Of a DNA stretch of 10,072 nucleotides, positions 6,053-10,072 are shown piece by piece. The stretch spans positions 1 to 10,072 of the forward strand of contig JALWBF010000093.1 of assembly GCA_027016055.1 (NCBI GenBank), written 5' to 3'. This DNA is from Archaeoglobaceae archaeon. GTDB taxonomy: Archaea; Halobacteriota; Archaeoglobi; Archaeoglobales; Archaeoglobaceae. The notes beneath the pieces are model-generated. The model did no database searches, was not told the DNA's origin, and saw nothing but the letters and a program-made list of their open reading frames with translations. Numbering within the stretch: the first letter of the stretch is position 1; each line of letters begins with the position of its first letter. A program made the translations under genes and the position numbers.

Positions 6053-6913
6053 TTACGTTTCTTCTATTTCAACTTTTGGGGGCTTTCGTCGCATACCGAA
6101 TATTATGGCAATACCACCAAGTACAACTGCTACCAGAATTATCCACATAGGGTTTATGGGTTGTTGGAGAATCTCGGTTTTATTAGCATTAAATTTAACT
6201 GGTTCTTTAATATAAAACGGATGTGTTAGACTTATCTGCTGGAAATCGTTTCTGTCGTTTCCGGGATAATATATAACTTCGGCATGTATTATATGGTTTC
6301 CGACTTTCTCCCCAATAATATTCATGTAGACGGTTCTGTCACTTCCTGGAGGCACAACAAAATGCCCGTGCACGGTGCCAGCGGCGCCACCAGCAGAAAA
6401 ACCCTCGCCACTGACGTGCACTCCTGCCGGCACTGAAACGTAGACATCCACGGTTAAAACAACATTGTTGATTGACGGATTGCTGAAATAAAATTCAATC
6501 AATCCCGGATTGTTTTTTGTTATTACATCGTTAACTGGTCTGATTTCGACTATTGGTGCAATCTTAAATCCGTTCGGCTGACTTGAAGCATTTGGAACCG
6601 ACTTGGGTGAAGATGATGGAGGGGTGGACTGTGAAGAAATCGGTGTTAGTGTGACGTTTATATATGTAGTGTTGTTGTAAACCATCACATTCTCAACAAA
6701 TTCGTAATAACCTTCTTTGACAATTCTGATTTCGTATTTTCCTGTGCTGAGAGTTATATTCAGTGGTGTAGTTCCTATACATTCCCCGTTGACATAAACC
6801 GCCGCTGCTGATGGTGTAGAATATATTATCATATTCCTTTTTGTTTCTTTAGCTATAACTGGCGCTGATATCAGAAGTGCAGTTAAGCATACAATCAATA
6901 TAGTCGTTTTCAT
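6053..6913 (-). CDS. PEGA-domain surface protein with C-terminal membrane anchor
   Basis: A 286-residue protein, first in the cassette. Residues 1-21 are a signal peptide. Residues about 28-92 form a PEGA domain: IIYSTPSAAAVYVNGECIGTTPL, then GKYEIRIVKEGYYEF, the usual pattern of this small beta domain in archaeal and bacterial surface proteins. A Ser/Pro/Asn linker (93-115) leads to an Ig-like domain (about 134-235) homologous to the second domain of the other surface protein in the cassette, with HGHFVVPPGSD and VIYYPGND. One transmembrane helix (about 257-273) is followed by a cytoplasmic tail RRKPPKVEIEET. Several N-glycosylation sequons are present (Asn 52, 81, 86, 108, 244). ATG 6913 has AAGGTGA as ribosome binding site. 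The precise role is unknown. Confidence 0.82.
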   Translation of the reverse strand: MKTTILIVCLTALLISAPVIAKETKRNMIIYSTPSAAAVYVNGECIGTTPLNITLSTGKYEIRIVKEGYYEFVENVMVYNNTTYINVTLTPISSQSTPPSSSPKSVPNASSQPNGFKIAPIVEIRPVNDVITKNNPGLIEFYFSNPSINNVVLTVDVYVSVPAGVHVSGEGFSAGGAAGTVHGHFVVPPGSDRTVYMNIIGEKVGNHIIHAEVIYYPGNDRNDFQQISLTHPFYIKEPVKFNANKTEILQQPINPMWIILVAVVLGGIAIIFGMRRKPPKVEIEET

Positions 6914-6947
6914 ACATATTCACCTTATGTAATTTTACAAAAAAGAA

Positions 6948-6955
6948 TATTTAAA
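6948..6955 (-). promoter_or_regulatory. TATA box of the PEGA-JAMM cassette
   Basis: The minus strand reads TTTAAATA. The expected transcription start, about 25 bases downstream, is near 6926-6930, leaving a leader of roughly 13-17 bases that just includes the AAGGTGA ribosome binding site of the PEGA-protein gene. With no other convincing promoter inside the four overlapping or closely spaced genes, this is the likely promoter for all of them. Confidence 0.55.
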
Positions 6956-7020
6956 TTTTTCGCTAGGATTTATTAAACTCCAATTAAACCAAACATTCTT
7001 GGTCATTTTTCTTATCCATT

Positions 7021-7049
7021 CAAAGAATCTCTATCGCTTGTATTCTTTG
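7021..7049. repeat. Inverted repeat with 13-base loop, followed by T run
   Basis: CAAAGAAT (7021-7028) is the perfect reverse complement of ATTCTTTG (7042-7049). On the plus strand it is followed by CACGTTTTT, which resembles a hairpin plus T-run end of a transcript, yet no plus-strand gene lies just upstream. It could be a protein-binding site, the end of a small RNA, or chance in A+T-rich DNA. Confidence 0.4.
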
Positions 7050-7218
7050 CACGTTTTTATCTCTCAATGAGTTTCCTTTGAAGAACTGTTTTTTCCTGTT
7101 TTCTGTTGATTAAGTTTGTTATCTTGCTTTTTTACTGGCTTACAGTTTCGCCGCTACTTTACTGTTCTCCGTATGTCTTCGTTCGTTATTCGAGTGTATA
7201 GCTATTTACACGACAAAT

Positions 7219-7227
7219 CTTTAAATA
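7219..7227 (+). promoter_or_regulatory. TATA box of the small membrane protein gene (leaderless predicted)
   Basis: CTTTAAATA at 7219-7227 lies 23-31 bases before ATG 7250, so transcription should start at or within a base or two of the ATG. No ribosome binding site is present upstream (CAATCAATCTTATACGG), as expected for a leaderless message. This also argues against the in-frame TTG at 7229, which would lie ahead of the transcript. Confidence 0.6.
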
Positions 7228-7249
7228 TTTGGCAATCAATCTTATACGG

Positions 7250-7717
7250 ATGATGGATCTTTTGTTAGCCCTGATATTCGCAATCATGCTGATATATTTA
7301 CTCAGTCTTTTCATGTGGCTCAGTCTTAAAGGGGTAGGAAGGGACAGAAAGTTTTTGGACGTTTTATTGGTCAATATAATTGCCGTGGTGTTTTGCGGTT
7401 TAATATACTGGGTTATGAATCTAATTCCGACTTACGCCATGTTCGCTTCGATCGCTACAGGATTGGTTTACATAATCCTGATCAGATCGGTCTTAAGCAT
7501 TCGACTTTGGGAAACGTTGCTCGTAATATTCTTCTCAGCTTTCGCATCTTCACTTGTGCTGTTCGGAATCGCACGCCTTACGAGGATCGGTGTATTCGAA
7601 GATTGGGCTTATCAGCTTCTGAAGCTTGAAATTGCAGCAGATCTCATCAAATATCTTATAAAGAACTATCACATAATTGTGGAGCAGTTCGAAAAGCTTA
7701 TGAAAATCAGTATATAA
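7250..7717 (+). CDS. Small four-helix integral membrane protein of unknown function
   Basis: A 155-residue protein I do not recognise. Hydrophobic segments at about residues 3-26, 36-57, 60-83 and 88-110 predict four transmembrane helices, joined by short loops with charged residues (KGVGRDRK at 27-34, RLTRIG at 109-114). The last 40 residues (KLEIAADLIKYLIKNYHIIV and onward) form an amphipathic helix with alternating charge that may lie on the membrane or mediate oligomerisation. No catalytic motif is visible. The start is ATG 7250, with a second ATG directly after it; the promoter position supports a leaderless message. It stands alone on the plus strand, divergent from the PEGA cassette, and its 3' end overlaps the convergent hisG by 11 bases. 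Confidence 0.75.
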   Translation: MMDLLLALIFAIMLIYLLSLFMWLSLKGVGRDRKFLDVLLVNIIAVVFCGLIYWVMNLIPTYAMFASIATGLVYIILIRSVLSIRLWETLLVIFFSAFASSLVLFGIARLTRIGVFEDWAYQLLKLEIAADLIKYLIKNYHIIVEQFEKLMKISI

Positions 7718-8552
7718 GCCTCTGAACGGGAACTATCAAAATATCCCTCGCCCCAACCTTCTTGAGCTTTTCCAAAACCTCGAAAAGCTTATCTTCGTGA
7801 ACAACGACGTGAACAGCCAGCATGTTCTCATCTGATTCGACCTTCATAACCGTCGGACCCTTCAAGCCCGGAACTATCCTTTTGACATCCTCCAACGCAT
7901 CTTCCGGAACGTTCATCATCAGATACATCATACCCCTTGCATTCAGAACGCCATGAATTGACGTTACCAAGGCTTTAACTTCGAAGCTTTCCCTCCATTC
8001 CTTATTCACAATTAGAACAGCTTCCGTTTCGAGAACTTCTTCTATCACCCTGAGGTTGTTCATCCTAAGAGTCGTGCCGGTTGAAGTTAAATCCAAAATG
8101 GCATCCGCAACTCCGATGTGAGGAGCGTTCTCGCATGCCCCTGAAACTTCAACTATCTCAACTTCTATCCCCTTCTCATCAAAAAATCTCTTTGCTATAT
8201 TTTTGAATTCCGTAGCTATCCTCATTCCTTCGAGATCTTCAATAGATCTTACGCTCGATTCTGCCGGAACCGCAACGACCAATTTTGCTTTTCCGAATCC
8301 CAATCTGAGCAGAACGTCAACATCAACTCCTGATTCGACAACCATATCGTAGCCGGTAATTCCAACTTGGGCAGCGTTCATGTAAACGTATTCCGGAATA
8401 TCCTTGGCTCTAGCAAATAGAACGTTTATGTTCGGATTGTTAGTCGAAACTATCAGTTTTCTCTCCTCAGTTTCCGGCTTAATTCCAGCCTGCTTTATCA
8501 GATCCAATGCCGGCTGGCTCAATCTACCTTTGTTCGGAATCGCTATTATCAT
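7707..8552 (-). CDS. hisG: ATP phosphoribosyltransferase, long form (HisG)
   Basis: HisG catalyses the first committed step of histidine synthesis, condensing ATP with PRPP to phosphoribosyl-ATP. At 281 residues it is the long form, with the C-terminal regulatory domain that allows feedback inhibition by histidine without a HisZ partner. The N-terminus MIIAIPNKGRLSQPALDLI, the motif ITGYDMVVESG (65-75), and the PRPP-binding loop DLTSTGTTLRMNNL (154-167) are diagnostic; residues about 200-281 are the HisG_C domain with GLKGPTVM at 229-236. Its ATG overlaps the livM stop as ATGA (8549-8552), so translation is coupled to the permease genes. No other his gene is in the window. The 3' end overlaps the convergent membrane-protein gene by 11 bases. 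Confidence 0.96.
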   Translation of the reverse strand: MIIAIPNKGRLSQPALDLIKQAGIKPETEERKLIVSTNNPNINVLFARAKDIPEYVYMNAAQVGITGYDMVVESGVDVDVLLRLGFGKAKLVVAVPAESSVRSIEDLEGMRIATEFKNIAKRFFDEKGIEVEIVEVSGACENAPHIGVADAILDLTSTGTTLRMNNLRVIEEVLETEAVLIVNKEWRESFEVKALVTSIHGVLNARGMMYLMMNVPEDALEDVKRIVPGLKGPTVMKVESDENMLAVHVVVHEDKLFEVLEKLKKVGARDILIVPVQRLIY

Positions 8553-9490
8553 GAGAGAAACCTCCTGATCTTTTCAAATATACCCTCCGGACTCTTTAAT
8601 ATTATTATTATAAGCAGGATGTATAGAAATATCTCGTCCGAAACGTTAAGCGATAGCTCTTGAACTATTCTGGCGAAAATGTAGTTCTTAGCGAGATAAA
8701 TCAGAAACGCTCCGATGATTGGTCCGTATATCGTTCCCAATCCTCCTATAACAGCTGCTAAGATTATCATCAGCATCAGAGGGATGTCGAAGAGATCGGG
8801 GCCAACTGTGATCCTGTAATGAACCATCACCGCTCCAGCCAAGCCAGCGAAGAATGCGCTGAGGCAGAAGGCTATCAGCTTATACTTAACGACATCTATT
8901 CCGACGGCTTCAGCAAGCTCCTCATCCTCTCTAATCGCCTTAAGCTTAATTCCCAACGGACTTCTTATTATGTAAACGATTGCAGCCACACACGTTAGCA
9001 TGAATATAAGGGATACGTAGTATTCAGCCGTTAAGCTCGGCGCTAAGGAATTCTCGAATCCGACCGAAAATCCTTCGTATCCGCCGAAAATTTCAGAATA
9101 AACGTTCAGAAGCTGGATGCATATTAGGGGAAGTATTGCGGTAACCAAGGCTAAGTAGTATCCCTTAAGTCTCAAGCATATAGCTCCGATCGCGAAGCCG
9201 AAGGCAACAGCCATCAAACCACCGAGGATTATCGTAACAAAGATCGGCAGATGCGGGATTGCTATGCCCAACCTTTCCGGATTTTGAAGTAAAGCTGTCG
9301 TGTATGCTCCTATTCCTATAAAGACCGTGTGCCCCAAATTTATCTGTCCGGCGTAACCGGCTATGAGATCCCAGCTTACCACGTAAACGACGAATATGAA
9401 TGTCAATCCCAAGAGATACACTACCGACTGCGGGGCAAAGAACGGAAGTATTGCCAGTATAATTAGGGATATCAGCGCCAACCGCTTCAT
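8549..9490 (-). CDS. livM: Branched-chain amino acid ABC transporter permease, LivM family
   Basis: LivM is one of the two membrane subunits of high-affinity ABC importers for leucine, isoleucine and valine or related substrates. The 313-residue protein has about eight to nine hydrophobic helices, the family signature GYAGQINLGHTVFIGIGAYTT (45-65), and a cytoplasmic coupling loop SPLGIKLKAIREDEELAEAVGID (177-199) that contacts the ATPase. VIGGLGTIYGPIIGAF (247-262) is another hallmark. The ATG directly follows the livH TGA stop (TGAATG), with GGGGTGGAG as ribosome binding site inside the end of livH. The next gene is hisG, not the expected LivG/LivF ATPases, so the transporter must get its ATPases from elsewhere, perhaps upstream of the window. 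Substrate is assigned by family only; urea or amide importers share this fold. Confidence 0.92.
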   Translation of the reverse strand: MKRLALISLIILAILPFFAPQSVVYLLGLTFIFVVYVVSWDLIAGYAGQINLGHTVFIGIGAYTTALLQNPERLGIAIPHLPIFVTIILGGLMAVAFGFAIGAICLRLKGYYLALVTAILPLICIQLLNVYSEIFGGYEGFSVGFENSLAPSLTAEYYVSLIFMLTCVAAIVYIIRSPLGIKLKAIREDEELAEAVGIDVVKYKLIAFCLSAFFAGLAGAVMVHYRITVGPDLFDIPLMLMIILAAVIGGLGTIYGPIIGAFLIYLAKNYIFARIVQELSLNVSDEIFLYILLIIIILKSPEGIFEKIRRFLS

Positions 9491-10072
9491 TCACTCCACC
9501 CCGAACAATCCCTTCGGTCTGACTATGAGTATTAATATTATCGTCGCCAAAGCTGCGATTTCAGCCCATCTCGGCTCGTAGAACATCGAAATGGCGACCT
9601 GTATGAATCCGATTATGAACGATGCAATTATGCTACCTCTAACGCTACCCAGACCGCCGAGTATGACGATGGCGAAGGCGTATATCAGAACCCTGAAGGC
9701 TGTAGCGGGATTCACCGCATATATTTGAGCGTATAGGATTCCAGCCAAGCTAGCTAAGATAGCTGAAATCGCCATTGCAACGGAGTAAACCCACTCGACA
9801 TCTATTCCTACAAGCATAGAAGCTTCCATATCCTGTGATGTAGCCATTATGAACTTACCGACCTTAGTTCTCCTTATGAAGAGATCCAAACAGATTATTA
9901 CGACGATCGCGATTCCCAATATCATAAGTCTGTTCGTCGGAACGGGAACACCGGCAATGGTAACCAATCCCGAAACTAGCGATGGGTAAGATTGGGATAT
10001 GTCCTTGAATATCGCTAACAGAATCTCCTTTATAAGCAAAGCTAAGGCGAGCGTTATCAGAATGACCATAAC
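9491..10072 (-). CDS. livH: Branched-chain amino acid ABC transporter permease, LivH family (5' end outside window)
   Basis: The second membrane subunit of the same importer, pairing with LivM. The visible 193 residues are the C-terminal two thirds of a protein that is normally about 290 residues; the frame stays open to the window edge, so the start lies beyond 10072. Diagnostic parts are the coupling loop RRTKVGKFIMATSQDMEASMLVGID, the motif YAFAIVILGGLGSVRGSIIASFIIG, and the C-terminal RPKGLFGVE typical of LivH. Several hydrophobic helices are present throughout. Its TGA stop touches the livM start codon, showing one operon transcribed leftward. The apparent ATG at 10069 is an internal methionine, not a real start. 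Confidence 0.92.
   Translation of the reverse strand, partial: VMVILITLALALLIKEILLAIFKDISQSYPSLVSGLVTIAGVPVPTNRLMILGIAIVVIICLDLFIRRTKVGKFIMATSQDMEASMLVGIDVEWVYSVAMAISAILASLAGILYAQIYAVNPATAFRVLIYAFAIVILGGLGSVRGSIIASFIIGFIQVAISMFYEPRWAEIAALATIILILIVRPKGLFGVE

Larger units (their letters stand above)
6914..7249. other. Gene-free A+T-rich divergent intergenic region
   Basis: About 336 bases separate the divergent PEGA-protein and membrane-protein genes. Both ends hold promoters facing outward. The middle, about 6990-7140, is pyrimidine-rich on the plus strand with many T runs and no credible reading frame; the longest minus-strand stretches are under about 30 codons and lack good starts. It contains one 8-bp hairpin (7021-7049) and a short direct repeat CTGTTTT near 7087-7101. 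A small RNA or the remains of a lost gene are possible, but nothing seen here decides it. Confidence 0.6.

Noticed and set aside
7018..7105. Short minus-strand frame with a basic peptide in the spacer, possible transposase remnant
   Set aside because: Under 30 codons, no start with ribosome binding site, and no motif of any transposase family that I can recognise.
1..10072. CRISPR array, insertion sequence or integrase attachment site
   Set aside because: No regularly spaced repeats, transposase or recombinase frame was found. The tRNA gene could in principle be an attachment site, but no integrase or repeated tRNA end is present.

Overview
The window is archaeal, most likely a euryarchaeon close to Archaeoglobales. 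The evidence is the order of archaeal ribosomal-protein and RNA-polymerase genes (L18e, L13, S9, RpoN, RpoK), an archaeal-only tRNA(Ile2) agmatidine synthase (TiaS), archaeal TATA boxes about 25 bases ahead of several starts, GGTGA-type ribosome binding sites, and a tRNA gene without an encoded CCA. The exact genus cannot be fixed from the sequence alone.

Layout. Positions 1-1785 (+) are a compact translation/transcription operon: rpl18e, rpl13, rps9, rpoN, a tRNA-Pro(CGG) and rpoK. The tRNA gene begins inside the rpoN reading frame and contains its stop codon. A T-rich stretch after rpoK probably ends the unit. tiaS (1834-3111, +) has its own promoter and probably a leaderless message. It meets, stop codon against stop codon, a minus-strand gene (3112-3828) with the calcineurin-like phosphoesterase fold in which nearly all metal ligands are replaced.

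Positions 3952-6913 (-) hold a tight four-gene cassette, visibly more A+T-rich than its neighbours. In transcription order it encodes a PEGA-domain surface protein with a C-terminal membrane anchor, a JAMM/MPN+ metalloprotease-like protein with a complete active-site motif, a second surface protein with a proline-rich stalk and a PGF-CTERM-like tail, and a winged-helix protein. The two surface proteins share a homologous Ig-like domain. This set matches no system I know and is the best candidate for something undescribed.

Positions 6914-7249 are a gene-free, A+T-rich divergent intergenic region carrying the cassette promoter, a promoter for a small four-helix membrane protein (7250-7717, +), and one hairpin. 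Positions 7707-10072 (-) hold livH (cut by the window edge), livM and hisG. hisG overlaps livM by four bases, so a histidine-biosynthesis enzyme is translationally coupled to a branched-chain amino-acid-type ABC permease in the place where the transporter ATPase genes often lie.
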